Of a stretch of 64,000 bases of DNA, positions 17,008-24,846 are shown piece by piece. The position numbers and the translations under genes were made by a program. This DNA is from an uncultured Alphaproteobacteria bacterium (GTDB lineage: Bacteria > Pseudomonadota > Alphaproteobacteria > Rs-D84), in the NCBI GenBank assembly GCA_934272785.1, contig CAKQSE010000002.1:74026-138025 (forward strand), given 5' to 3'. A model generated the notes under the pieces. The model saw nothing but the letters and a program-made list of their open reading frames with translations, had not been told where the DNA came from and did no database searches. Each line of letters opens with the position of its first letter. The first letter of the stretch is position 1.

Positions 17008-17526
17008 TTAAAATCGTGAATTTATCAGTGAAAAGTTTTCGATATTTGATGGCGATGATGTTGTGCCATCAATGAATTTTGCCGTCTGTAATTCTGATTC
17101 ATACAGCGCGGCCAGCATTCTGAATATCGTTTGATCCCCGGTCAGCGGGACGCAAAATTCCATCGCCAGTTTTGTCGCCGCCACCGACACAAAGTATCCC
17201 GGAAATGCGTCCGGCGCAACACGCGCCAGGCCGATTACCGAAATCGTATCGGTCGGTGCAATGATTTTATTGCCAACAATATTGCCGACGGATTTCACCA
17301 CGCGCAGGCATTCGGCCGGCAACACAAAATCGCCATCGGTGTTCTTGGTCAAATCAAATCGACGACATGCAAATCGCCACGGGTGCAGCGCAATCAATGC
17401 GTCCATCACCGGGTCAAATAATGTTCGGGCCAGTTGCGCCGCCGGCGTGTCATCTAACAACGATTGTATCGGTTTTTCGCCCAGTTTCAGCAACGCCATT
17501 GAACATAAATCTATCTTGGTCAACAT
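17008..17526 (-). CDS. Tail tubular protein A (T7 gp11-like)
   Basis: 172 residues from ATG 17526 (MLTKIDLCSMALLKLGEKPI). The N-terminal A-L-x-KLGE motif, ARTLFDPVMDALIALHPW and RRFDL are the gp11-like signature. The protein forms the adaptor ring between portal and nozzle in short-tailed phages. An upstream in-frame start at 17571 is less likely because it lacks family similarity. Confidence 0.8.
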   Translation of the reverse strand: MLTKIDLCSMALLKLGEKPIQSLLDDTPAAQLARTLFDPVMDALIALHPWRFACRRFDLTKNTDGDFVLPAECLRVVKSVGNIVGNKIIAPTDTISVIGLARVAPDAFPGYFVSVAATKLAMEFCVPLTGDQTIFRMLAALYESELQTAKFIDGTTSSPSNIENFSLINSRF

Positions 17527-17610
17527 TTTCGTTTTCCCCCATTGGTTGATACAAAAAACCGGGGGCGGCACGCGCCACCCCCAAACAAAAATCAGTTATG
17601 ATTTTATTTT

Positions 17611-17841
17611 TTATCCCAACGCCGCCGTTGTAACGGTCCCAGATGTAACAGTTATCGCCTTGATTGACGTTTTATCTGACGCATTGATGATAACAATGTC
17701 GCCCGTGTTCATCAGTGTGTTCACGGCGTTAAAATAACCACTGGCGGTGATTGTTGCCAATGTAACATTTTCTGCATAGTGCCACAGTGTGAACCCGTTT
17801 GCATATGCAATCACAGACAAATTTTTATTCTGAAATGCCAT
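17611..17841 (-). CDS. Small phage head protein
   Basis: 76 residues, beta-rich, with FTLWHYAENVTLATI and GYFNAVNTLMNTGDIVII. This pattern (LWHY, then ATI-x2-SGYF, then GDIV) is seen in small proteins directly after the major capsid gene in podovirus-like prophages; a decoration or stabilising role is plausible. Spaced 22 bp after the capsid gene. Confidence 0.55.
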   Translation of the reverse strand: MAFQNKNLSVIAYANGFTLWHYAENVTLATITASGYFNAVNTLMNTGDIVIINASDKTSIKAITVTSGTVTTAALG

Positions 17842-17863
17842 CTATTTTTCCTTTGGTTATTTT

Positions 17864-18697
17864 TTATTGTGCGTCGTTGTCTTTGCATTTGATACGAACG
17901 ATACCGTCGCCATCAATCAGGACCGCGCCCTGGGACATGCTGTTGCTGATAAAGTGCGCGGCACGTTCGCCATGCCATGAAATATCCGTTTTAACTTCCT
18001 GGCCGCATGCGTGACCAATGCTGGCCGCGTGATAGATAAAGCAATCACGTTTTGTTGTGTCTGACAACGGCAACGCGTTATACAGCACCCACGTAATGCC
18101 CAACCATTTCTTGGATGCGCCCCCAGAAATCAACGGCAAATCATTATTGCCAACGTAATCCGCCGAAACGAATTCTGTGATTTTCAGCAATTCGTTCCAC
18201 TGGTGCACACCAACAACGGCAAAGCGGCGACCATCGTCTGGGATATCCTTGCTGTTCAGTGTTTCAACCGCTGACAAAATTAAATCCTTGCTCAGGCCCG
18301 CCGAATAATCACCAACCGACGCGGTTGCGCCCGACATGGCGTTCACAATCAGTTCATCGGTTTTGCGACCCAACGCATATGCGCCGGCACTGGCCACGAC
18401 GCGACGTTCATCAATATTGGTCTTTAATTCGTCCAATGCGTCGACCCAATCGCCGGCATAGTAATCCTGTAACACGCATTCAACCGGTTCATGATTCAGG
18501 TTCATAACCGGCACAATGCCATGACGCGATTTTGTTGCGGCGGTGCCACGTCCAACCTTTTGAAATGTTGTTGATGCACCGACGACGCCTGATTTGCTGC
18601 GCACGGTTCCGCGCAGCTTTGTGCCCATTTGCTGGTATGCCAAATGAACATCTGCCTCGAATTGTTTTACAAATACTTGGTCTATGGAAACAGACAT
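17864..18697 (-). CDS. Major capsid protein
   Basis: 277 residues from ATG 18697 (MSVSIDQVFVKQFEADVHLA), preceded by AAGGGA. Features are a QMGTKLRGTVR strand, the LNHEPVECVLQDYYAGDWVD segment and near the end SMSQGAVLIDGDGIVRI, as in HK97-fold capsid proteins of alphaproteobacterial podovirus-like elements. The frame is open to 18898 upstream, but that region holds a terminator and low-complexity sequence, so it is not used. Placement between scaffold and tail tubular A supports the call. Confidence 0.8.
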   Translation of the reverse strand: MSVSIDQVFVKQFEADVHLAYQQMGTKLRGTVRSKSGVVGASTTFQKVGRGTAATKSRHGIVPVMNLNHEPVECVLQDYYAGDWVDALDELKTNIDERRVVASAGAYALGRKTDELIVNAMSGATASVGDYSAGLSKDLILSAVETLNSKDIPDDGRRFAVVGVHQWNELLKITEFVSADYVGNNDLPLISGGASKKWLGITWVLYNALPLSDTTKRDCFIYHAASIGHACGQEVKTDISWHGERAAHFISNSMSQGAVLIDGDGIVRIKCKDNDAQ

Positions 18698-18892
18698 ATT
18701 TTTTCCCTTGGTTAAATTATGTAAATTGTGACGCAATAAATTGCGCCAATAAAATTTCATCACACGGTTATGCGCATATGCACGCCGCGACGAAACAAAC
18801 ACATCGGGTTCCAAACACAGATTCAGAATTATCCGTAAAAAAAATTTCAGTCGCACCGATATGATACGACTGATACTTTCTTCAAGTAAAAA

Positions 18893-18912
18893 CCCCACCG
18901 AACGGTGGGGAA
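18893..18912 (-). terminator. Intrinsic terminator after the histone-like gene
   Basis: Stem CCCCACC/GGTGGGG with loop GAAC, followed on the minus strand by TTTTTAC. It separates the histone-like gene from the capsid gene. Confidence 0.7.
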
Positions 18913-18916
18913 AATA

Positions 18917-19288
18917 TTATTTTTTCTTGGCTGGTGCTTTTTTCGCAACTGGCTTTTTGGCCGGTGCTTTTTTCGCAACAACTTTTTTCGCTGCTGGTTT
19001 TTTAACCGCAACTTTTTTTGCAACAGGCTTTTTCGCAGCAACTTTTTTCGCCGCTGGTTTTGCTGCTACTTTCTTGGCAACTGGCTTTTTGGCCGGTGCT
19101 TTTTTCGCAACAACTTTCTTGGCTGCTGGTTTCGCTGCTGGCTTTTTAACCGCAACTTTTTTTGCCGCTGGTTTCGCAGCAACTTTCTTTGCAGCAGGTT
19201 TTGCCGCTACTTTTTTCACTGCTGGTTTCGCAGCCGGTTTTTTAGCAGCAACTTTCTTCGCCGCTGGTTTCAAGAATGTGAATGCCAT
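18917..19288 (-). CDS. Histone H1-like lysine/alanine/proline-rich repeat protein
   Basis: 123 residues. After MAFTFLKP the protein is almost wholly built of KKPAAKKVAAK-type units, roughly a dozen copies. Such tails resemble histone H1, AlgP and HU C-terminal domains and bind DNA non-specifically through lysines. It has its own ribosome binding site (AAGGAG) and terminator. It sits between scaffold and major capsid in the phage cassette but reads like a host chromatin gene. It could condense DNA in the cell or, given its location, in a particle; the second is speculation. The tandem repeats make the length prone to variation and to assembly error. Confidence 0.75.
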   Translation of the reverse strand: MAFTFLKPAAKKVAAKKPAAKPAVKKVAAKPAAKKVAAKPAAKKVAVKKPAAKPAAKKVVAKKAPAKKPVAKKVAAKPAAKKVAAKKPVAKKVAVKKPAAKKVVAKKAPAKKPVAKKAPAKKK

Positions 19289-19393
19289 TCTTCTCTCCTT
19301 TCTATTTTTTTGGATAGAACAAATTTTTTTGTTCTTACTTTATATTTTATACGAAACATAAAACATAGTAAAGAAGAAAGTGCATTTTTTTTG

Positions 19394-20050
19394 TTATGAA
19401 TATAATTTTTTAAATCCATTTTCAATTTTTCGAACGTATTCACTGTCGTGATCACGCCAATATTTTGGATCACGCATCATGCGTCGCAAATCATTATCAG
19501 ATAAATTTACATCATCACCATCGGCGGTTTGAACGTGTGGTTCCATTGATTGCATCATCCTGTATATGCCTTGGATTCCCTGGGGTGTGGCGCATAACGC
19601 ATCAAATGCATCGCGTGGTAAAAATTGCGTTCCAAATGCATTTATTTGTTTTATTGCATCGTTCATTTTTTCATCACTGCCAAAGAAATTTTTTAATTCA
19701 GAAATTGCCGCAGCCTGGGATTGTGTTGCAAACAAATCAGATATTACTGGTGATAAAAATTCTTGGGCGATGTTATAAATTTGCGAAACCTGTGATGACG
19801 TCAATCCAATTTCAAAAAATTTTGCGCGCAAATTTTCATCATCAAACAAATCATTTTTTGGATAATTATCCGGTGCGTCTGGCACGCCAATCGCGCGTCT
19901 GAAACGATTACGCGTATCATCGTCGGCATCATCAGACGGCACCGATATCATCGTTCCGATTTTCTTTTCCAATGCCGCATATGATTTTATCAATGCATCT
20001 GTGTTTAATGTTCCGTCTTGGTTTTTAAATTTTTCAGGAATCTTTTCCAT
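19394..20050 (-). CDS. Capsid assembly scaffolding protein
   Basis: 218 residues, acidic and helical: MEKIPEKFKNQDGTLNTDAL, then a central QAAAISELKNFFG region and a C-terminus KYWRDHDSEYVRKIENGF. The opening KF-x2-DG-x-L-x3-ALI-x-SY motif and the closing Y-W-x4-P/E-x-V-x-KI-x2-GF are hallmarks of podovirus scaffolds, which are removed after procapsid assembly. It is first in the head module, separated from the capsid gene by the histone-like gene. Confidence 0.75.
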   Translation of the reverse strand: MEKIPEKFKNQDGTLNTDALIKSYAALEKKIGTMISVPSDDADDDTRNRFRRAIGVPDAPDNYPKNDLFDDENLRAKFFEIGLTSSQVSQIYNIAQEFLSPVISDLFATQSQAAAISELKNFFGSDEKMNDAIKQINAFGTQFLPRDAFDALCATPQGIQGIYRMMQSMEPHVQTADGDDVNLSDNDLRRMMRDPKYWRDHDSEYVRKIENGFKKLYS

Positions 20051-20250
20051 TTTTTATTTCCTTTGTTTTGATTGTTTGATTTGCGAATAAAATAAATTCC
20101 ACACAATGTGAACAGTGCCTGGCATAAAACAAAAATATCACTGTCACCGACCAAATACGCCGCCACCGCCGACAGCGCGCCAACGACCGACATAACGTGC
20201 GTGCGCCGGTCGGCCAACCATCCGCCACGAATAATTTTCTGGATACGCAT
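20005..20250 (-). CDS. Small two-helix membrane protein (possible holin)
   Basis: 81 residues from ATG 20250 (MRIQKIIRGGWLADRRTHVM), preceded by GGTGAT. Two hydrophobic stretches (VVGALSAVAAYLVG and FVLCQALFTLCGIYFI) followed by a very basic tail (KGNKKWKRFLKNLKTK). Size, two helices, basic tail and its place between a cell-wall hydrolase and the scaffold gene suit a class II holin, but no family is recognised. It overlaps the scaffold start by 46 bases. Confidence 0.5.
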   Translation of the reverse strand: MRIQKIIRGGWLADRRTHVMSVVGALSAVAAYLVGDSDIFVLCQALFTLCGIYFIRKSNNQNKGNKKWKRFLKNLKTKTEH

Positions 20251-20261
20251 TTTTATCACCA

Positions 20262-20672
20262 TTATAAATAGAACAACATTCCATCAACGTCAGCGATATA
20301 TCCGCGCGATGTTGACCAGGCGGGCATTTCATCAGCACGATGAAAACGCGTTGCACCAAACGACACATCTGGTAAATTGCCGTGCAACATTCGCCGCACC
20401 ACACGCAGGCACATTTGAAATCCGCGCACATCCGGCGCAACATTTAATAATTCGTGACGCGCATCATTTTCGTTCAGCGATAAAAACACATCACAATCTG
20501 TTACAACAACGTCCGGCGTGACACCACGATAACGCGCCAGATTTGAAATCATTGATGTAAATGCCTCGACCAGCAATAACGATGTTGCACCCGTTTCGGC
20601 ATAAACCACGCGCGCAATTTTATACGCGACGCACTGTGACACATCTGGGTTTGTTATCAGTTCAAGTTGCAT
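20262..20672 (-). CDS. SleB-type cell wall hydrolase (phage endolysin candidate)
   Basis: 136 residues. ARVVYAETGATSLLLVEAF carries the catalytic glutamate of the SleB/Hydrolase_2 fold (Y-A-E), and the C-terminus GATRFHRADEMPAWS followed by ADVDGMLFY matches the family's GAT-x-Y/F-H and final hydrophobic strand. These enzymes cut peptidoglycan glycan strands. There is no signal peptide, consistent with holin-dependent release. It is the first gene of the cassette on this strand, with tandem terminators just upstream isolating it from birA. Confidence 0.7.
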   Translation of the reverse strand: MQLELITNPDVSQCVAYKIARVVYAETGATSLLLVEAFTSMISNLARYRGVTPDVVVTDCDVFLSLNENDARHELLNVAPDVRGFQMCLRVVRRMLHGNLPDVSFGATRFHRADEMPAWSTSRGYIADVDGMLFYL

Positions 20673-20712
20673 GTGCGGTCCTCTCCTCTTTCCACTTTGT
20701 TTGTTTTGGCAA

Positions 20713-20771
20713 TAAAAAAGACCGCGTGATTTACGCGGTCAGAAAATAAAAAAATCCGCACAATACGCGGA
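20713..20771 (-). terminator. Tandem intrinsic terminators between birA and the phage cassette
   Basis: Minus strand: hairpin TCCGCGTATTGTGCGGA followed by seven T, then GACCGCGTAAATCACGCGGTC followed by six T. Confidence 0.8.
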
Positions 20772-20869
20772 CAGAATCTTTACTGTTGATATTGTATATA
20801 GTATCACAAATTGCATAAAAAGTCAAGTGTGTATTTTTGCATTGCATGCGCGCCCCAGAAATCCGGCAT

Positions 20870-21553
20870 TTATTTCATACTGATTTCGTCACCATATGCC
20901 AGCAAATATTGCGTTCCACGTCGCAAAACCAATGCACCTGATTCATTTATTCCAATCAATTCCACATTTTCACCGCGATAACGCACCACCTTGTTCAATG
21001 CGGCGGCCATTTCCATCCAACGCGCGCGCACATCGGCAAAATCCGCACGCATCCATTTATCCAAATTGCGCATCAGACGATTTAACAATTCTGTGCGTTC
21101 CACATCGGCATAGTTTTCCAGTTTTGTTGTCTTGTATTCGGGCACGGTTGGATTTGATTTTATGTTTATCCCAATTCCAACAATCACAAACGCACCAGCG
21201 TATTCAATCAAGACACCGCACACCTTGGCCCCATCAATCAGGATATCATTTGGCCACTTTATCGTCGGATGGATGCCAAACGAAATCAACGTTTCGGCGA
21301 TTGCAACCGCAACGACATACGACAGGCGCGGATCGCGATTTTCAGATGCGAAAATAAAACTGGCATACAAATTACCATGATGCGAAACCCATGTCCGACG
21401 ATACCGCCCGCGCCCGGCTGATTGTGCCAGTGCGACGACAACCGTGCGGCTTCGTGCCGCGCCACGCGCAATTAAATCCAGCGCATATGTTTGTGTGCTG
21501 GGGATTTTATCAAAAGAAATCAGTTTATATCCCGCCAATTTTATACACCCCAT
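20870..21553 (-). CDS. birA: Biotin--[acetyl-CoA-carboxylase] ligase
   Basis: 227 residues. It shows the biotin protein ligase catalytic core: STQTYALDL, the biotinyl-AMP loop AGRGRYRRTW, IKWPNDILI, KVCGVLIE and VGIGINIK. It attaches biotin to acetyl-CoA carboxylase BCCP in the cytoplasm. There is no N-terminal DNA-binding domain, so it is the monofunctional type. The C-terminal SH3-like domain (YRGENVELIGINESGAL) is present. Its start overlaps the end of the upstream wHTH gene by about 29 bases, suggesting coupling. Confidence 0.93.
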   Translation of the reverse strand: MGCIKLAGYKLISFDKIPSTQTYALDLIARGAARSRTVVVALAQSAGRGRYRRTWVSHHGNLYASFIFASENRDPRLSYVVAVAIAETLISFGIHPTIKWPNDILIDGAKVCGVLIEYAGAFVIVGIGINIKSNPTVPEYKTTKLENYADVERTELLNRLMRNLDKWMRADFADVRARWMEMAAALNKVVRYRGENVELIGINESGALVLRRGTQYLLAYGDEISMK

Positions 21554-21944
21554 CAATGTTTTTGATTATGTCGCGTCCGTATGCTCGGCGCAGTTGATAT
21601 ATCGCCGTATCAACCGTATGCGTTGTCGCACGTGGCGAATACCCCAATGCCGCACGCAGTTGTGTGCCCGTCATACCGCCACTTTTATGCAACAAAACGA
21701 TTATCTGACGCTGTAACGGGGCCAGTGCAACATTTCGTCCAAACACCGATTGAATAATATTTGTATTGTCCATTGCCCCCAGGATGGCCGCCTTTAATTC
21801 CAAAACTGTGCAATGCATGGGGATATTTAATTCATCAAAATTGACCGTCGCAATATCAGGCGCATCCACCACCACCGCATTCAAGTCGGCCAGCACCGAA
21901 CGCCATACCGCGTCGCCAGAATAGATTCTGATTCCAGTCAGCAT
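21525..21944 (-). CDS. Winged-helix (OmpR/PhoB-like) DNA-binding protein
   Basis: 139 residues from ATG 21944. The N-terminal half (IRIYSGDAVWRSVLADLNAV, IPMHCTVLEL) is beta/alpha without the phospho-acceptor aspartates of a receiver domain. The C-terminal half (LAPLQRQIIVLLHKSGG, then TTHTVDTAIYQLRRAYG, NIDGVYKI) is a winged helix of the Trans_reg_C type. This is a degenerate response-regulator-like protein found in several small alphaproteobacteria; its targets are unknown. Overlaps birA. Confidence 0.65.
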   Translation of the reverse strand: MLTGIRIYSGDAVWRSVLADLNAVVVDAPDIATVNFDELNIPMHCTVLELKAAILGAMDNTNIIQSVFGRNVALAPLQRQIIVLLHKSGGMTGTQLRAALGYSPRATTHTVDTAIYQLRRAYGRDIIKNIDGVYKIGGI

Positions 21945-21986
21945 ACCCCCAGGATAAACGATGACACACCACATGTCCAGGGAAAA

Positions 21987-22013
21987 AGACCGCGCATGCG
22001 CGCGGTCTGGGCT
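21987..22013 (-). terminator. Intrinsic terminator after the HTH gene
   Basis: Stem AGACCGCGC/GCGCGGTCT followed by TTTTTC on the minus strand. Confidence 0.7.
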
Positions 22014-22037
22014 GTGGTGGTGTTCACAATATGGCGA

Positions 22038-22283
22038 CTATTCCCTAGTTGGATTACGCGGGTCAATAAACTTGGTAAAATCGCCGATATTTGCGCCGGT
22101 TGACGACAAAATCTTGGAAATACTGTTTGTTGATGGCCAGCGGGGTTGCCCTTCGCGCGACCAACGTTTGCTGCGGTTAAATGTGGTTGGGTCCAAACCA
22201 CTGCATTTTGCCAATCCAGAACACGACATGCCGTGCTCGTCAGCGAATCGTTCAATTGCGCGCCATACATCTTCGTGTGTCAT
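22038..22283 (-). CDS. Stand-alone HTH domain of the alphaproteobacterial S24-repressor type
   Basis: 81 residues, MTHEDVWRAIERFADEHGM, then CSGLAKCSGLDPTTFNRSKR and GQPRWPSTNSISKIL. This is the N-terminal DNA-binding domain of alphaproteobacterial S24 (LexA/CI-like) regulators, but the protein ends at ~80 residues and lacks the peptidase domain. A close paralogue is at 57823-58059. Without the dimerising, self-cleaving part it may act as a constitutive repressor or modulator. GGAG lies before the start. Confidence 0.75.
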   Translation of the reverse strand: MTHEDVWRAIERFADEHGMSCSGLAKCSGLDPTTFNRSKRWSREGQPRWPSTNSISKILSSTGANIGDFTKFIDPRNPTRE

Positions 22284-22441
22284 TATTATCTCCTCTGGTT
22301 ATAATAGGTGTTATGCCTATACCGTGATTTTATTCCACGATGCGCAACCGGACAACAAGCACGATTTCCTAGGATTATCAACAACTTAGGCAATAAATCC
22401 CCCAGGTATAAAAGCCCCATAAAAATTGCCGCAAAATTTTT

Positions 22442-22673
22442 TTGACAAATATTCTTGACAAATAACAAATATTGTATTACATTTCGATTCGTCAAAGGGG
22501 GCAACCCCAGTGACACGGGGTTCAGGGATTCAGACTCCCTCCTACATTCTCTCTCCTCTGGACTCTGGGCCCCAACCCAATTTGACAGTTTAGAATGCCC
22601 ATTTCTTTTTCTCCTTTCCTTCCTTTCAGGGCATTCGGAAACACCGCCGGGCAAAACCGGCGGCGTTTTTTTC
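22442..22673 (+). ncRNA. Candidate structured small RNA 1 with promoter and terminator
   Basis: No credible gene occupies 22284-22899. Two overlapping TTGACA boxes (22442-22447, 22455-22460) precede a weak -10 (TACATT, 22478-22483). The following RNA would have a closing stem GTCAAA/TTTGAC (about 22491 and 22583), internal G/C-rich helices, a hairpin GAATGCCC/GGGCATTC (22593-22636) and a strong terminator CCGCCGG/CCGGCGG plus seven T at 22644-22673. It does not contain SRP, tmRNA or RNase P signatures. Function unknown. Confidence 0.45.
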
Positions 22674-22678
22674 TTTGC

Positions 22679-22870
22679 TTGTATTCGCACAATGAACATT
22701 ATATAATATGGTCGCAACGGCGGGTTGCCGTTGTGGGGTGTAAGAACCCCGGCAAGATTGTCCGCAGGGACATAAAAAACTCCAACCGATGGTTGGAGGG
22801 CTGTGAATATTGAATAAACAGCACTAACATCTTGCTTAGTTCTTAACCTCCAACCACCTGAATTCATATG
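22679..22870 (+). ncRNA. Candidate structured small RNA 2 with sigma-70-type promoter
   Basis: Promoter TTGTAT (22679-22684), 17-bp spacer, TATAAT (22702-22707). The predicted RNA from about 22713 folds as a string of short perfect hairpins: ACGGC/GCCGT, GGGGT/ACCCC, TGTCC/GGACA, CTCCAACC/GGTTGGAG and GCTGT/ACAGC, ending in AACCACC/GGTGGTT followed by a T-rich run near 22870. It could be a free small RNA or the 5' leader of the HTH gene that starts at 22900. I recognise no known family. Confidence 0.5.
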
Positions 22871-22899
22871 GTGGTTTTATTTTTACACATGGGGGAAAT

Positions 22900-23244
22900 A
22901 TGACCGCAATTACCAAAAGTATGGCCGAAAATGAATTCAACCGCCAGGCAGGATTATTTTTGCGCCGGGCGCGCATGATGCAGGGATTGACCCAGAAAGA
23001 ACTTGCCACACGCACTGGCATCACATTTCAACAGGTGCAAAAATATGAATCAGGCGAAAGTCGCGTTTCACTGTGGCGAATATGCCAATTCGCGGACGCC
23101 CTGGAAATATCGGTAACACCATTTTTTGAAAATGGATTTCCAGACGCAAAATGTCGCGTTCTGGATCACGGGAAAATACAGTGCATGATTGATACAATCG
23201 CGCGCGACCTGGGCGAATTGCGTCACGAATTATTGAAACGATAA
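22900..23244 (+). CDS. XRE family transcriptional regulator
   Basis: 114 residues. A classic HTH_3 domain covers residues ~16-70: LRRARMMQGLTQKELATRTG, FQQVQKYESG, then SLWRICQFADALEIS. The remainder (DTIARDLGELRHELLKR) is helical and may dimerise. Similar small XRE proteins are widespread in alphaproteobacteria. GGGGGAAAT precedes the ATG. It is immediately downstream of candidate small RNA 2; its end overlaps the convergent methyltransferase by 22 bases. Confidence 0.8.
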   Translation: MTAITKSMAENEFNRQAGLFLRRARMMQGLTQKELATRTGITFQQVQKYESGESRVSLWRICQFADALEISVTPFFENGFPDAKCRVLDHGKIQCMIDTIARDLGELRHELLKR

Positions 23245-24170
23245 TTTATTTTTTCAAATACAGAAAACAGTTCCCAGTGTGCACTGCCTACAAACTGGTC
23301 AACGGGAACCAATTGGCGCATTTTATACCCGCCACGGGTCAACACCTGGGCATCACGGGTAAATGTCGCGGGATTGCACGATACATAGATTACGCGCGAA
23401 ACATCTGACTTTACAATTTCCTGGCACTGGGCCAATGCGCCGGCGCGTGGCGGATCCATCACCACACAGTCATATGTGCGCAGCATTCCAACCGTCAACG
23501 GGTGCGTGAACAAATCGCGCTTTGCGCCCGTGCCAACAATATCAAATCCATCGGCATTTAATGCAAATGTAAAATTCCCCAGTCCACAAAACAAATCAGC
23601 CGTGCGGTGCGCGTCCTGGGCCGCCGCCACAACCATATGACGCAGTGCATCCGCACTGGCCACCGTTGGCTGTAAAAACGCACCTGTTGGATATTGGACC
23701 GCATAGCCATCAAAACTGACCATTGGGGTGTCGTGGCACGCAATCACGCGGTCGTTCCACGTAATACGAATCACGGGCAGTTTTTCTGCCGCGGCGCGAA
23801 ATTCGGCCGAAAAATACGGAACATTTGACGTAATCGCAACGTCCAATCCATTATCGCACAATGTCACCAGACACGCACCCGCACCATCCCACGGCAACGC
23901 CGCCAGCAATGGCACAATATGGTTTATTTCTGGGACCAAATTCGGGCACGACCGCACGGGGACAATATCCTTGGTCCGTGCGGCAAAGAATCCAAATTTT
24001 TCCCCTGCAAATGCGAAATCGGCACGGCGACGCGTGGCCGCCGGCGTCCAAACCGCGGGTGCCGTTGGCGTAAAATTACGCAACAACGCCAATTTTTTAT
24101 CATGATAATCGGGCGCGGTAAAATCAAACCGACACCCACCACACACGCCAAAGAACGGACATGTTTTCAT
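23223..24170 (-). CDS. RlmD/RumA-type 23S rRNA (uracil) methyltransferase
   Basis: 315 residues from ATG 24170 (MKTCPFFGVCGGCRF). The N-terminal C-x6-C-x2-C cluster binds the 4Fe-4S centre of RlmD-type enzymes. The SAM domain has DLFCGLGNFTFAL, the MDPPRAG motif and the catalytic loop YVSCNPATFTRD with the nucleophilic cysteine. It methylates C5 of a uridine in 23S rRNA (or tRNA; the family includes TrmA). It lacks the N-terminal TRAM domain and is shorter than E. coli RlmD, as in many alphaproteobacteria. Confidence 0.85.
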   Translation of the reverse strand: MKTCPFFGVCGGCRFDFTAPDYHDKKLALLRNFTPTAPAVWTPAATRRRADFAFAGEKFGFFAARTKDIVPVRSCPNLVPEINHIVPLLAALPWDGAGACLVTLCDNGLDVAITSNVPYFSAEFRAAAEKLPVIRITWNDRVIACHDTPMVSFDGYAVQYPTGAFLQPTVASADALRHMVVAAAQDAHRTADLFCGLGNFTFALNADGFDIVGTGAKRDLFTHPLTVGMLRTYDCVVMDPPRAGALAQCQEIVKSDVSRVIYVSCNPATFTRDAQVLTRGGYKMRQLVPVDQFVGSAHWELFSVFEKINYRFNNS

Positions 24171-24184
24171 TGGTGGCCCCACGT

Positions 24185-24832
24185 CTAGAAATTCAGGCGC
24201 ACACCGGCACGAAACTGGTGCGCGGTTGGCGCGAAATCAGGCGTCACATCAAATTCTGGTTTCAACATATACATGTAACGATACCCCAGGTCAACGGTGA
24301 AATATTCACCCAGTTCGAATCCAACACCCGCCAGTGCCGCAAACACACCGCTGATTTTTTTATCCAGTCGCACATCATCCCCCGAATTCCAGGACAAACC
24401 CGCCCCTGCGCCAACATATGGCACAATACGCTGGGTATGGAACAGGCGATACATACTGTCGATACGGGCATCAAATATTGCGTTGACCATGGCGGTGTTA
24501 CCCGTCAATTTAAATGCGTTCCATTGGGCATCGGTGCGGATATAGTTCGCCTCGACCCGAAATGTGTCCATTGGGCGAACGCCGGCGACAACCTCGAACG
24601 AAGATGTGTTTTTACCCGACACATGAACCATTTCATCTGACGTATAATTGCCCCACATTGAAAAATCATACATGCCGCCAACATAGAAACGATGACGACT
24701 GGCAAATGCCTGGTCATTATTGCCAGAAACCGCGGTTTCTGGAACGACAACCTGTTGCACACGATACGGAATCGCCGCGTTCGCCGCAAATGGTAACATG
24801 CACATCACACTAAATAATAATTTCGATTTCAT
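24185..24832 (-). CDS. Outer-membrane beta-barrel protein
   Basis: 215 residues from ATG 24832. Signal peptide MKSKLLFSVMCMLPFAANA, then alternating strands (FYVGGMYDFSMWGNY, FRVEANYIRTDAQWNAF, YFTVDLGYRYMYML) ending in VRLNF, the C-terminal phenylalanine signature for BAM-mediated insertion. It resembles small OmpA/OmpW-type or Rickettsiales-type surface barrels. In tandem with a second barrel gene 14 bp upstream; the pair is probably one operon. Ligand unknown. Confidence 0.8.
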   Translation of the reverse strand: MKSKLLFSVMCMLPFAANAAIPYRVQQVVVPETAVSGNNDQAFASRHRFYVGGMYDFSMWGNYTSDEMVHVSGKNTSSFEVVAGVRPMDTFRVEANYIRTDAQWNAFKLTGNTAMVNAIFDARIDSMYRLFHTQRIVPYVGAGAGLSWNSGDDVRLDKKISGVFAALAGVGFELGEYFTVDLGYRYMYMLKPEFDVTPDFAPTAHQFRAGVRLNF

Positions 24833-24846
24833 CTTTGCCACCCACA

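Noticed and set aside
18905..19399. Long plus-strand reading frames opposite the histone-like gene
   Set aside because: They are phenylalanine/alanine- or arginine-rich shadows of the lysine/alanine repeat; no ribosome site.
22286..22867. 193-codon minus-strand reading frame between the HTH genes
   Set aside because: Composition is not protein-like, and it runs through terminator and hairpin sequences better explained as RNA.
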